This document shows positions 1 through 11,299 of a DNA stretch of 64,000 nucleotides, in pieces. How positions within the stretch are numbered: the first letter of the stretch is position 1; each line of letters begins with the position of its first letter. This stretch comes from Dermacentor variabilis (Eukaryota; Arthropoda; Arachnida; Ixodida; Ixodidae): assembly GCF_050947875.1 (NCBI RefSeq), contig NC_134573.1:49362115-49426114 (forward strand), written 5' to 3'. Both the position numbers and the translations under genes were made by a program. The notes beneath the pieces were generated by a model. That model saw only the letters and a program-made list of their open reading frames with translations. It did no database searches and was not told the origin of the DNA.

Positions 1-3000
1 TAAAGGTAGACAAGATGGACGCCAGTTCCACAGCAATGCTTTACGTCTATTGTGTCCTTTAACTAGGAACACTACATAAGTGATGCTGTGCTGAGCTGTA
101 TTCTCGACCAGTGACACGCAGCAGAGTTTCATGACGCTCGTGAGCCGCAGCGCTGAGCCCAGATTGTGGAGAAACGCGACACATGGTTATTAACCGACCA
201 CAGCCTTTAAACTTTCATACGCCACAATGCTAATGGGCCATAACACGCGCTGATCAAATGGCTTGCTGGCGTTCGTGGACAAATAGAAGGAGCTTGTCGG
301 TTGCACAAAATGATAGGCTTTTTTGAAGAAATTGCGCCCGCCGTCCACAGCGATAAAGTGCGAAAGAACCACACAATGTAATTACCTATCAAAACAATAA
401 CCGGCTTTCAATCAGTAGGGTCATACGCATTGCCAATGGCAGCTCCATTGAAGTCGTAAACATGTGTACTGTCCTCCTAAGTGCTGCTCACGGTTATGCC
501 TTTGTACATTTTACCGTCCATGCAAAATACTCCCGCGACCTCACAATTCACCATGACTATTTTGCCATTTATTTTCCGCTAATCAACGGTTCTGTAAGTA
601 CAGTCCGCCTCGACCTCCCTACTGTTACCGAGAGTTGGCTAAGTCAGAAATATTTGTTGCACAGGCAACCACTACTTCCAACAGGCAGAGAGTTGTGGCC
701 TGCGTCACAATTTCCGAACGGTGATTTCATTACCACCCCTGTCAATGTCTATATTTCACTCTCGCAGTCAGTAAAATTTAACCACACTTGTCGTGTCTCA
801 AGGCAAGTTCTGCAACCATTGCCACGGCGACAACTCCTCTGGCGCAAGTCCAAGTGGCCCTACCAAGCAATAAAACGGCGTGCTCGTCCGCCGTCAGGCT
901 CATGCTATGTCAGGCCCATGCTATGCAGGTTGGTAGTTAGACAGTTTTTTTTTTCATTGAGCCGAATTCATTAAAATACCGCTATCAACTATTTGGAGGG
1001 ATCTATAAAACTGACATCACAAAATGCATCCCCTTTTCTTCTGGACACGAGCTCACGCCTTTTCGAACCAAAGGCAACCGCTCCAAATATTATTTTTTAT
1101 TGAAGTGACAGTAGTTGGAATGCTGAAAGAAGCATTGAAGTCCTACATTATGCAATAACATTACTTGTGCCGCAATTAGCGTAATGAATGGTCTTTTGCG
1201 TTTTGAGCAAGACATTGAGCTCCTTTTTTCTTTTTTCGCGTTTTAACTTCCTGCTATGTGTAGTTTTTTTGTAATGTGCTATAAGAATATTCCCACTTTA
1301 CCAAAGTTCCAATCGCAATTAGGGTATCAATAAATAAGTAAATAAATAAACTATTTCATTCTATCTAATTATTGCCTTGTTGCAACGTTGCAAAAACCCG
1401 AATCTGGCGCAAACCGCAGAATGTTTACCCTGGTTTGGGTAAGTTTATGGCACAAGGGTTCTTTGTGTCTTTGATGGCACTTGGCTGACCATGCGCACTT
1501 TACAGATTGTATGCTTACTCGCAAATGCTACAAGGTTTGAATATCCGGTCGCATCATTTCCAGTGAACGTTGAGTGCTTAACCATCATATTTGTCGACCC
1601 ATATGGCACGGTGGCAATTGCTAACGCTCGAGAACAAGCGGCTCACACACGCGCATGCTTGAAAGAAAGAGTAAAGAACCACTTCGCGTCGAGCTTTTTT
1701 TTTCTTTGCAGATCGTGCCACAGAGCGAGATGAAAAAAGTCACAGTTTCGCCCGACAGGCGAAGCATTAATTGCGATGGCAAATTATTATATGTATGAAG
1801 TCAGGTTGTTCGTTTTATCGGCTATATAACCTGTTGTACAGATTCGCTTATTAACCAAATTAACAAGCACGTTGTCATGTGCACCGAGGCAAACATCAAC
1901 ACATCTAACTCGATAACCACTGATATTCGCTTGCAGAACGTTGCTTACCGCAGCGTTCTCCAAGTCACTAGACTTGAAAGAAATATTACCTTTCAGCTGT
2001 CGGCTTGCGGCCGGAAAAAGCCTGGCTTCTGTATAAAGTCCATGTGCGATAAGATCTCGCGCTGCACCCTTCGCAGTGGTTGGGTGGGAAACATGCGGGG
2101 GTAATACGAGAAGGATAGTGGCTTGATGCGCCTTATGTTCCAGCATACCCAGTGTTGGAGACGACCTCACCGAACGAGCCCTAAGAAGGGATGAGCACGC
2201 GGTAATAGGTTCAAGTGCGCGCTAGGAGAGAGGGGAGGGGCGAGTGCAGATGAGCGGTGCTGTAACTTGATCAGTCGCGCACTGGGGATGCCTTTCGGCT
2301 CCTTGTGAGCCGGATGCATGAAACAGTGCCCGCGCTGCTCTGATTACGCCGGTTCAGAACAAGCCTCGTAATATTTATTGAGGTATATATGGACAAACAG
2401 GACATTCGCCTTTGACTCAGGTTTGTTAAGAAGTCGCTGCGTAGGAGTGGAAGATGTTAGAAACCACCGTTGCGGATGTCTTTCCAGTTCGAATTGGCGA
2501 AAGTATATCTTTGTTAATATACGTAGGACTTTACCGGGAGCAACAGTATAGCTTGGATTTTCCATCAATAAAAATTTAAGAGATTTCCATTTATCAGAAT
2601 TTTACTGTATTTTCAACGAGAAAGCTTCGATCATGACTAAAGGAGGTGCGTGCGACAGGAGCGGCAAGCTGTCTAATTTTGTGGTTCTACTTACCATTGT
2701 TGATTACCAGAGTGAGCACATCTGGAAACGTAGTATTAGTGTAGTCCAAAGTAGAATCCATCCTGAAAAACGAAATCCGCATGTTCCCCTATTATATCGC
2801 GCTTGGACACATCTTTGAAGATATTGGACACACTGCGTTATATCAGACGAGGATAACATAACAAACGAACATGAAGCAAAGTTGGGCCATTTCGTGCTTG
2901 TTGCGGCATTAGACTTTCTTTCTTTAGAGACAAGAGGATGCAAGAACAGACAGTCAAAAGTATTCTTATAATGTAAGTATTTTGCACAAATTTCTGACTG

Positions 3001-3290
3001 AATCAACTTGCATGTAGCCACGTCTTGCAGCATCGGGGAATATCCAAGCTTCCCTTCACAGAGGAAGCGTACAGCAATTCTTGTGTATGACATCTAAAGA
3101 CAAACTTTAAACTTTTTCTTCTTAACAAGAGCGTTCAGTGGCATGTCAGCTGAAAAAATGCAGACTACGTTGAAAGCCTGCTTCGGAAAAAAAATTGCTG
3201 CAATAACAATGTCAAGACGGCTGTCCACGTCAATGTGATTAGCATTGACGCGTCCCACCCAGACGCCGTATTGCCACCACCAGGATCGAA
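1..3290. other. unassigned intergenic DNA
   Basis: No coding region or repeat that I recognise. Open frames exist, the longest being 170 codons at 462-974 on the plus strand, but they have no recognisable domain, no homopolymer-free context and unremarkable composition. Short A/T-rich runs (for example around 1330-1370) are not diagnostic. It could hold decayed repeats that only a library search would reveal. Confidence 0.5.
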
Positions 3291-3294
3291 ATTA

Positions 3295-3540
3295 ATGATG
3301 GGGTATTACGTGCCAAAACTGCGATCTTATTGTTTATTTATTTTATTAATTTTCATACTGTCAGGCTCCTAGGGTATTACAGAGAGGAATGTGCTAGCAT
3401 TAAATTGTTAATTACAACTTTAAAGGTTGTAATTGCAGCGATGGAGGCGGGATTAGGAGGCACGCTGTAGTGGGAGACTCCGGAAATTTGGACAACCTGG
3501 GGCACATTAACGTGCACCTCAAGCATCAAAATCATAGGCA
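3295..3540 (-). repeat. 3' part of a Ruka-type SINE, split by an insertion
   Basis: Two pieces match the tail half of the tick SINE seen at 26.2, 28.3 and 45.8 kb. The first (about 3295-3331) has the tail motif for a poly-A-side end (TTTGGCACGTAA-like, here read in reverse). The second (about 3447-3540) has the GGAGACTCCGG and TTAACGTGCACCT motifs of the SINE body. About 115 bp of A/T-rich sequence separates them, so the SINE was interrupted after it inserted. The tRNA-like head is missing. Confidence 0.7.
3332..3446 (-). mobile_element. LINE 3'-end fragment inside the SINE
   Basis: This A/T-rich block starts with TTTATT repeats and a TCATAC...CTAGGGTATTACAGAG stretch. It resembles the 3' end of the CR1/Jockey-like LINE fragment at 5.63 kb, which has TTTATTTATCATAC followed by TATTGCAGAGG. 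It is best explained as a short, severely 5'-truncated LINE tail that landed in the SINE. The match is moderate, about 70 percent by eye. Confidence 0.45.
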
Positions 3541-3894
3541 GAAAATGCAGATGTTTTCCATCTGTAAAGCCTGTTCTATATCAAATCAAATCCCCGCTTA
3601 AACATAATGACATCTTATGCGGCTGGAAAAGAAAGCATTTTACATGATTAACTTGATTCTCTGCCACTCATGTGGCACACAGTGAAAAAACGCGAAAAAC
3701 ATGAACACGTGATGAACTTTCTTTCTACATGTATTCAAAATCGGCGGGAATGGACGTTTAGCCATTACCCAGAGAAACAAATAAAAAGAAGTCAAAGGCC
3801 TGCATTTTACACGCAGCACAGTCACAGTGTAAGCTCGAGAAACTGCTACACAGGAGCTTCCTTTTTACACCACGCACTACAGGGTCTTCTCAGC

Positions 3895-4140
3895 GAAGCA
3901 TGTCTGTCTGAAAAACATTTATTTGGACAAGCTTTGTACATCGAGGGTACGGGAGCCGTACTTAAGGGGCTGGCCCTTACGACCACTAGGTGGGCTCCCC
4001 TTTCCGGAGCCCATTCGCGTCGGCCGCCGCCTGGGCCGGCTCGACCAAGGCCCGTTCGGCCGTCACGCCAGAGCAGCCAAGCAGGACTGCCTCCCAGTCC
4101 TCCTGGGAAGGGTTCGGTATGGGGGTTAGATTTGGGGTTT
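3895..4140 (-). mobile_element. 5'-truncated LINE tail (I/R1-group type), last about 45 codons
   Basis: On the minus strand an open frame of about 45 codons begins near 4138 with residues PNPSQEDWEAVLL and ends at a stop near 4000. It is followed by a 3' UTR with an AATAAATG-like signal near 3920. The acidic and tryptophan pattern (SxEDWExxL, then ALVExA) is typical of the extreme C-terminus of RNase H-bearing tick LINE ORF2 proteins. Nothing of RT or RNase H remains. It lies upstream of RTE copy 1 in a GC-rich stretch. Confidence 0.55.
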
Positions 4141-4483
4141 TAAAGCGAAAACTTTACTGGCTGCGAACTTGCGATTTCGTCGTGGTGGTGCTCCGAGGAG
4201 CCACATGACGTCCCAATGCGATCCTCGCCTAGAATATTTCTCTCTCTCTGGCTCCATGGCCACCGCTGCGCATGCGCCACTAGTGGCACCGAGCCACAGG
4301 TGTTCCGCCGCTGCGCAGCGCCGCGACTTTCCACCGTCACCGTCTGGTATGACGTCACACCACGTTCCCCGTTGTTGCACTCACGTGCGCTTGCTTCGCC
4401 AGCTGCGTTGCATGCCTGATAACATTTAGGAGGATTGAAAAGCAGAGCTCACGTGCGCCACAACCACAGTTATGGCCGAAGTA
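4141..4483. other. unassigned GC-rich stretch
   Basis: GC-rich sequence with palindromic words such as TGCGCATGCGC and several TGACGTCA-like words. No coding signal or known repeat is recognisable here. Confidence 0.4.
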
Positions 4484-4498
4484 TCATCATCATCATCA

Positions 4499-5626
4499 GC
4501 CTGGTTACGCGCACTGCAGGGCAAAGGCCTCTCCCATACTTCTCCAACTACCCTGGTCATGTACTAATTGTGGCCATGTTGTCCCTCCAAACTCCTTAAT
4601 CTCATCCACCCACCCAACTTCCTGCCGCCCTCTGCTACGCTTCCCTTCCCTTGGAATCCATTCTGTAACTCTTAATGACCATCGGTTATCTTCCCTCCTG
4701 ATTACGTGCCCTGCCCATGCCCATTTCTTTTTCTTGATTTCAGCTAAGATGTCATTAAGTTGCGTTTGTTCCCTCACCAAATCTGCTCTTTTCTTCTCCC
4801 TTAACGTTACACCTATCATTCTTCTTTCCATAGCTCGTTGCGTCGTCCTCAATTTAAGTAGAACCCTTTTCTAAGCCTCCAGGTTTCAGCCCCGTAAATG
4901 AGTACGGGTAAGACACAGCTGTTATAAACTTTTCTCTTGAGGGATGATGGCAACCTGCTGTTCATGATCTGAGAATGCCTGCCAAACGCACCCCAGCCCA
5001 TTCTTATTCTTCTGATAATTTCAGTCTCATGATCCGGATCCGCAGTCACTACCGGTCCTAAGTGGATGTATTCCCTTACCACTTCCAGTGCCTGACTACC
5101 TATCGCACACTGCTGTTCTCTTCCGAGACTGTTAAACATTACTTTAGTTTTCTGCAGATTAATTTTTAGACACACACTTCGGCTTTGCCTCTCCATGTCA
5201 GTGAGCATGCATTGCAGTTGGTCCCCTGAGTTACTAAGCAAGGCAATATCATCAGCGAATCGCAAGTTACTAAGGATTCTCCAGTAACTCTTATCCTCAA
5301 TTCTCCCCAATCTAGGTCTCTGAATACCTCCTGTAAACACGCTGTGAATAGGATTAGAGAGATCGTATCTCCCTGCCTTGCACCTTTCTTCATAGGGATT
5401 TTGTTGCTTTCTTTATGGAGGGCTACGGTGGCTGTGGAGCCGCTATAGATATCTTTCAGCATCTTTACATACGGCTCGTCTACACACTGATTCCGCAATG
5501 CTTCCATGACTGCTGAGGTTTTGACTGAATCAAACGCTTCCTCGTAATCAATGAACGCTATATATAAAGGTTGGTTATATTCCGCACATTTTTCTATCAC
5601 CTGATTTATAGTGGGAATATGGTCTA
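4499..5626 (-). pseudogene. RTE copy 1: C-terminal reverse transcriptase and tail domain, broken
   Basis: Three overlapping minus-strand frames (5600-5166, 5340-4849, 4852-4505) together give the palm with FIDYEEAFDSV and the QGDTIS box, then FADDIALLS (the F-x-D-D catalytic box), a thumb-like region and the family's arginine/lysine-rich C-terminus containing KKKWAWAGHVIRRED. The QGDTIS and KKKWAWAGH signatures are those of RTE LINEs and relatives. Frameshifts near 5340 and 4850 break the frame. The upstream part of RT lies at 6362-6952 beyond an inserted LINE fragment. Confidence 0.85.
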
Positions 5627-6361
5627 TTTATTAATTAATTTATTTATTTATCATACCCTCAAGGTACGGTTGTATATTGCAGAGGGGAGGGGCAAAGTAA
5701 ATACAGAGGCAAATCCCAAAATAAGGAAGGAAGGCAAACAACATGGCAAAAAATTGTGCACAAAATAAGAATGGGAAATAGAAACATGTAAGCGTGGCTA
5801 AAATATATGGCGTCACAAAAATAGAAAGGAAAGAACATAGCAGATAATAATACAAGCAATAACTTAACATTATGGCATAAAAGCAGTTATTATACAGAAC
5901 AAGCAAACGCAGCATTAATTTATAACATGAAATTTTGAAGTGTGCTTTTAAAGTTATTGGTGTCAGTTATGCTTGTAAGTAATGCGGGTAAGTTATTCCA
6001 ATCTTTGCTCGTTTGGGGAAGAAATGAATATGAAAAGCCGACGGTGTTGCAGTGCGGAGTGTTTAACTTTTGGCGGTGGTCAATGCGCGATGAAATGTAT
6101 GGTGGCGGTTGAACAAAGATAGAACGTAAATATGTGTTGTGGTAGTAGATGTTATGGATAAGACATATGCGAGAAAGTTTTCTATGGGTTGATAGCAGTG
6201 GGATGTGTAGGAGAGCTTTCATGTTAGTGACGCTCGCAGTTCTTTGGCAGTTGGTGAGAATGAAACGGGCTGATCGATTCTGTATTGCCTCTAGAGACTG
6301 TATGAGGGTGTCATCACCAGGGTCCCATACTGATGATGCGTACTCTATTCGTGGACGATTG
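5627..6361 (-). mobile_element. CR1/Jockey-like LINE 3' fragment inserted in RTE copy 1
   Basis: It starts (3' end) with A/T-rich TTTATT repeats at 5627-5652. On the minus strand an open frame enters at 6361 with RIEYASSVWDP, the usual motif after the RT thumb of CR1/Jockey-type LINEs. It passes an in-frame Met at 6222 and ends at 5920 with a PPYISSRIDHR and KDWNNLPA pattern, the standard ORF2 C-terminus. The rest is 3' UTR. Loss of everything upstream of RIEYA is a 5' truncation typical of target-primed reverse transcription. I could not define a target duplication beyond a few bases. Confidence 0.8.
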
Positions 6362-6952
6362 TTGAGTAGCCTTTACGAAATCCTGCCTGGTTCTTTGGTT
6401 GACGGAAGTCTAATGTGTTCCTGATTCTATTTGCGATTACCTTAGTAAATACTTTGTAGGCAACGGACAGTAAGCTGATCGGTCTATAATTTTTCGAGTC
6501 TTTGGAGTCCCCTTTCTTATGGATTAGGATTATGTTAGCGTTTTTCCAAGATTCCGGTACGCTCGAAGTCATGAGGCATTGCGTATACAGGGTGGGCAGT
6601 TGCTCTAGAACAATCTGCCCACCATCCTTCAACAAATCTACTGTTACCTGATCCTCCCCAGCTGCCTTCCCCCTTTGCATAGCTCCCAAGGCTTTCTTTA
6701 CTTCTTCCGGTGTTACCTATGGGATTTCGAATCCCTCTAAACTACTACGTCTTTCATTATTATTGTGGGTGCCACTGGTACTGTATAAATCTCGATATAA
6801 CTACTCAGCCACTTGAACTATCTGATCCAAATTAGTAATGATATTGGCGGTTTTGTCTCTTAATGCATACATCTGATTCTTGTCAATTCCTAGTTTCTTC
6901 ACTGCTTTTAGGCTTCCTCCGTTCCTGAGAGCATGTTCCATTCTATCCATAT
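6362..6952 (-). pseudogene. RTE copy 1: N-terminal reverse transcriptase segment
   Basis: Minus-strand sequence that continues the RT. The frame 6689-6345 reads GAMQRGKAAGEDQVT, then [16 protein letters not shown] and [17 protein letters not shown] (RT blocks 0-2) and GFRKGYST. It then runs into the inserted LINE and ends early. Further upstream (6700-6950) is the linker between endonuclease and RT. The segment stops at 6952, where the gypsy-1 LTR begins. Confidence 0.85.
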
Positions 6953-7111
6953 TGTTACGTACGAAGACACCGACGAAAAGCTATTTACAAGTATATTTAT
7001 AAGGCAATACGCTGCGCTTGGCCAAGAGGCAACAGCCCGCGCTAGCTTCTAATCGTCGTCGTCGTCTTCACACTGCTCGCCGTTCGTGATCGCACATATT
7101 GTGCCGTAGCA
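6953..7111 (-). repeat. gypsy-1 3' LTR
   Basis: 159 bp, beginning TGTTACGTAC and ending CCGTAGCA on the plus strand. It differs from the other LTR at three positions that I can see (near the start, in TATTTATAAGG versus TATTTACAAGG, and in TTGTGCC versus TTGAGCC). It is downstream of integrase and so is the 3' LTR. Confidence 0.93.
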
Positions 7112-7146
7112 CTACCCCCGGCGGCAAAAGCGCCGTCCCGGAGTGA

Positions 7147-8181
7147 CTAAAGATCGGACTCGGAAGCAGTGTAGTAGGCCTTGAGCCTACTGACGTGTAC
7201 GACATCACTAGATGCCAGAGGAGAGGACGAGGTTGAACCCACAGGAGCAATTTCGTAAGTCACAGGCGTCACCTGGCGCAGCACGCGGTAGGGCCCTGTG
7301 TATCGCGAAAGGAGCTTCTCTGAAAGTCCGACGTGACGAGTGGGCGACCACAGGAGCACGAGCGCACCAGGCGAAAACTGTACGTCACGATGGCGGGCGT
7401 TGTACTGGCACTGCTGAGTGGTTTGTGAGGCCGTCAGTCGAGCACGGGCACGGTGGCGTGCATGGTCGGCGAGGGCGATGGCGTCGCGCGCATACTCGCT
7501 TGTTGAGACCGCAGCAGGAGGAAGTGCCGTGTCTAAGGGCAAGGTAGGTTCGCGACCGTACAGTAGATAAAAGGGAGAAAATCCAGCGGTGTCGTGCCGG
7601 GAAGAATTGTACGCAAATGTTACGTAAGGAAGGGCAATGTCCCAGTCGTGGTGGTCCTTGGAAACGTACTCGGCCAGCATATCGGTAAGAGTACGGTTTA
7701 ACCGCTCTGTCAGGCCATTGGTTTGAGGATGGTATGAGGTAGTCTGTTTGTGTTGAATGGAGCAGGAACGCACAATGTCAGCGATAACTTTCTAGAGAAA
7801 GTTTCGACCACGGTCAGTAGGATCTGTCGCGGGGCGCCATGAAGCAAGATAATGTCACGCAAGAGAAAGTCCGCGACGTCAGTGGCGCAACTGGTAGGGA
7901 GAGCCCGAGTGATAGCGTATCGGGTAGCGTAATCAGTCGCGACGGCTACCCATTGGTTCACAGAGGATGACGTGGGAAAGGGACCAAGCAGGTCTAATCC
8001 AACACGAAAGAACGGTTCCACAGGGACGGTGATCGGCTGGAGATGACCGGCAGGTAGCACCTGACGTGTTTTCGGACGCTGGCAGGGATCACACGCAGCA
8101 ACATAGCGTCGAACGGAGCGAGCGAGACCAGGCCAATAGAAGCGGCGGCGGACGCGGTCGTACGTGCGGGTTACCCCAAGA
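7147..8181 (-). pseudogene. pol: gypsy-1 integrase (catalytic core, C-terminal domain), frameshifted
   Basis: Integrase joins retroviral-type cDNA into the host genome. From the 8181 side, the end of the zinc domain reads CDPCQRPK. The core shows GLDLLGPFP (first Asp), VATDYATRY (second region) and, in another frame, SYHPQTNGLTERLNRTL carrying the catalytic Glu region. The C-terminus has a GPY-type motif (SRYTGPYRVL) and ends at 7147. A one-base loss near 7817 and an in-frame TAG near 7790 split it into frames 8060-7710 and 7773-7147. The N-terminal HHCC half is separated by the inserted LINE. No chromodomain is evident. Confidence 0.88.
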
Positions 8182-8849
8182 GAGAGAGAGAGATAAAACT
8201 TTGTTATGTCCTTGATGGGGTTCAGGGGTGGCGGGGGTCGGGAGACTAACCCCCAATCCCCCCTTCCTCAGACGGCGGCCAGTCCTTGCTTTCTGGCGGC
8301 GTCTTCGGCCATCCGGACGGCCCAGAGCTGCTCCTCTGGGTCCAAGCTGAGCAGCAATGTCTCCCACTGCTCGGCCGTAGTTATGCGTGTGTTAGTGTGG
8401 GAGGTGTTGGTGGGTGAGGCTTTGGGGCATTGCCAGATAATATGATCGAGGTCAGCGCGGGCCTCGCACGCTTTGCAGAGTGGAGAGTATGCATCGGGGT
8501 ACATGCGGTTGTAAAGCACGGGGTTCGGAAAGGTTCGTGTCTGAAGGAGTCGCCAAGTGGTAGATTGAGACTTATTCAGTGTTTTGTGTGCTGGGGGGTA
8601 GCGTAACCGCTCCCTGCGGTAGTGAAGGAGAATTTCTCTCAACGTGACCATTCGGTCCCGCGCGTGACCGCGATGCAGAACAGAGGGCTGGTCGGGATCG
8701 GAAGACGCAGGAGAAGGATGATGCGCCCGGTGTGCGAGAGCTCGGGCGGCATCGTGGGCGGCTTCGTTTCCAGCCAGACCCGAGTGACGTAGGAGAAGAA
8801 ACGGCCATCGCTTTGGCTTACGCGGCTACCAATGCACACTGCATCATAA
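8182..8849 (-). mobile_element. LINE 3' fragment (RNase H-bearing, I/R1 group) inside gypsy-1 integrase
   Basis: 668 bp flanked by the direct repeat GCGGGTTACCCCAAGA at 8166-8181 and 8850-8865. Removing the insert and one repeat restores the integrase frame. The minus strand holds the last part of RNase H (GLAGNEAAHDAA near 8775) and then a C-terminal region with CKACEARADLDHIIWQC, a CCHC-type finger near 8480-8440. The ORF ends at 8268. The 3' UTR ends in an AG-rich stretch at 8182-8192. RT and endonuclease are lost by 5' truncation. Confidence 0.9.
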
Positions 8850-10300
8850 GCGGGTTACCCCAAGATGTCCTGCAGTGGGTGCGTCATGCATCTCAAAGAG
8901 CACAGTCTGTCGTAGCTGTTTTGGCACGACAAGAAGAAGGTCAGAGCCGTCAGGGAGGAAGTTCCTTCGATACAGAATGCCGCCCTGGAGGACATATCGG
9001 CGAACGGATGCGTCGGTAGGTGTAGAACGCAGACGCTCGATAATTGCTCGCAGCGATAGGTCTCGGTACTGCTCATCGGCGATGTTAGCGAAGGCAGACA
9101 CAGAGTAAATGCCGTTGGCGCTACTACTGTCGGCGTCGTCAGGCTCATCGACCGGGTAGCGAGACAGGCAGTCAGCGTCCTTGTGTAGTCGGCCAGATTT
9201 ATAGGTGACAGTATACGAATATTCTTGGAGGCGTAAGGCCCAGCGACCAAGTCGTCCTGTAGGATCTTTCAGTGAGCATAACCAGCAAAGCGCGTGATGG
9301 TCTGTGACAACGGAAAAGGATCGGCCATATAAGTATGGGCGGAATTTCGCAACCGCCCAAACTAGGGCCAGACACTCACGCTCAGTGATGGAATAGTTAC
9401 GCTCCGCGGGTGAGAGGAGCCTGCTGGCGTAAGCGATAACCCGGTCGCTGCCACGATGGCGTTGTGCCAGTTCCAGGCCAATTCTGTGACCGCTGGCATC
9501 AGTACGGACTTCGGTAGGCGCAAAAGGATCGGAATGGGAAAGAACGGGAGGCGTTGTGAGAATGTCGATTAGATGTGAGAATGCAGAGGCCTCGTTATCG
9601 CCCCACTGGAAAGGGGCGTCTTTTTTCAAAAGCTCGGTTAGTGGTCGTGCTATGGCGGCGAAATTTCTCACGAAACGGCGGAAGTACGAACAAAGGCCCA
9701 TGAAGCTGCGCAAATCCTTGACACACTTCGGAACAGGGAAGTGGGCAACTGCATGGATCTTGCCTGGGTCCGGTTGCACTCCGTTCGCGTCCACGAGATG
9801 TCCAAGGACGGTAATCTGACGACGGCCGAATTGGCGCTTGGATGCGTTGACTTGCAGACCGGCTCGACGAAAAACGTCCAGGACTGCTGAGAGGCGCTAG
9901 AGGTGCGTAGCGAACGTTGGGGAGAATACGATAACGTCGTCCAGGTAGCACAGGCACGTGGACCATTTGAATCCGTCAAGAAGGGAGTCCATCATGCGTT
10001 CAAAAGTGGCAGGGGCGTTACATAGACCGAACGGCATCACTTTGAATTGATAAAGACCGTCGGGTGTGACAAAAGCAGTCTTCTCGCGGTCGAGATCGTC
10101 CACGGCAATCTGCCAGTAGCCGGAGCGAAGGTCAATAGAGGAGAAATAGCGAGCACCGTGGAGGCAGTCAAAGGCGTCATCAATCCGAGGTAGGGGATAC
10201 ACGTCCTTTTTGGTAACCCTATTAAGGTGCCGATAATCCACGCAAAAGCGCCATGAGCCATTCTTCTTTTTTACCAGCACAACAGGTGACGCCCATGGAC
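8850..10300 (-). pseudogene. pol: gypsy-1 reverse transcriptase and RNase H, with internal stop
   Basis: Frame 10280-9897 carries RT with VKKKNGSWRFCVDYRHLN, VMPFGLCNAPATFERMM and the catalytic YLDD at 9936-9947. A TAG at 9897-9899 interrupts the thumb where a sense codon (HL-x-RL) is expected. The frame then reopens as 9794-8844 with LGHLVDANGVQPDP, the connection domain and RNase H motifs ([26 protein letters not shown]). The last residues, AGHLGVTRL, are the start of the integrase zinc domain, cut by the LINE at 8849. A short deletion near 10300 shifts the frame relative to the protease part. Confidence 0.9.
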
Positions 10301-11299
10301 TATATGAATAATGTTCTTGGCAAGCATTTTGCGAACTTCTGCGTGAATAACTTGACGCTCAGCTGGTGACACTCGATACGGGCGGCGATGAATAGGAGGG
10401 GCATCGCCGGTATTAATGCGATGTTTGACAGCTGTAGTTTGGGCCAAAGGACGATCGTTAAAGTCAAAAATATCGTGTTAGGAAAACAGAACGCGGTAGA
10501 GATCACGAGCGCGCTCGGACGGCAAGTCGGGCGCAATCATTTTCTGGAAGTCAGCGATGGTACAATTTGCCGACTGCGATGGTAGAGGAGTATCGGATGA
10601 AGTGTCAACTGCAATGGATGCTACTGAGTGATCCTCGAATGAGCAAAGGTGGGCCAGAGACATCCCACGTGGCAGCACTTGTGTCGTCAAGCGAAAGTTG
10701 ACCACTGGCAGGCAGACGCAATTCGCCGTAATAGATAAAACTGTTTGAGGTACTGTGAACCCGTGAGTAAGGAGGACGTCTTGCATAGGAGCCGCGATGT
10801 AGTGACCGTCGGGGACTGGTGGGGATGACACTAGGTCAACGTAGGTCAGTGCCGAAGGTGGCAAGCGAACGAAGTCGGCGGAACTGAGGCAACTGGGTTG
10901 AGGTTCAGCAGGATCGAGAACAGGCAGGTCAAGGCAGAGAATACTGGCGGAACAATCGATGAGAGCAGAATGTGCGGAGAGGAAGTCTAAACCGAGGATG
11001 ATGTCGTGGGGACAGTGGGCGATGACTGTGAATAGCACGATTGTTGAGCGATCGGCGAAGGAGACGCGGGCGGTACACATACCAATAACGGAGGCTGTTC
11101 CGCCATCGGCGACACGGATAACAGGCGTCGTGGCGGGCCTGATAATTTTCTTGAGCCGGTTACAAAGGTCAGCGCTCATGACGGACAAATGCGCCCCATT
11201 GTCTATGAGTGCAGACACAGAAACACCATCGACTTGCAAGTCAAGAAGGTTCAGATGAGTGGGCAACGTCAGTAGAGGATTTGGCGGCGTAGGGAGCAA
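10301..11299 (-). pseudogene. pol: gypsy-1 protease and pol N-terminus
   Basis: Frame 11299-10478 (273 codons) begins in a 31-nt overlap with gag in another frame, the usual arrangement for frameshift expression of pol. An aspartic protease domain is visible: VSALIDNGAHLSVM, then ILGLDFLSAHSALIDC. The catalytic triplet is DNG rather than DTG or DSG (codon near 11200), a change likely to reduce activity. The frame ends with TAA at 10478-10480, in place of a sense codon before HDIFDFND. The reading continues downstream to a 4-nt deletion near 10300. Function in the intact element is processing of the Gag-Pol polyprotein. Confidence 0.85.

Noticed and set aside
462..974. 170-codon open frame
   Set aside because: No domain, no upstream or downstream gene structure, mixed composition; length is within chance for this much sequence.
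5166..5600. RTE RT as a cellular reverse transcriptase gene
   Set aside because: It has the RTE tail, (CAT)n end and several sister copies in the window.
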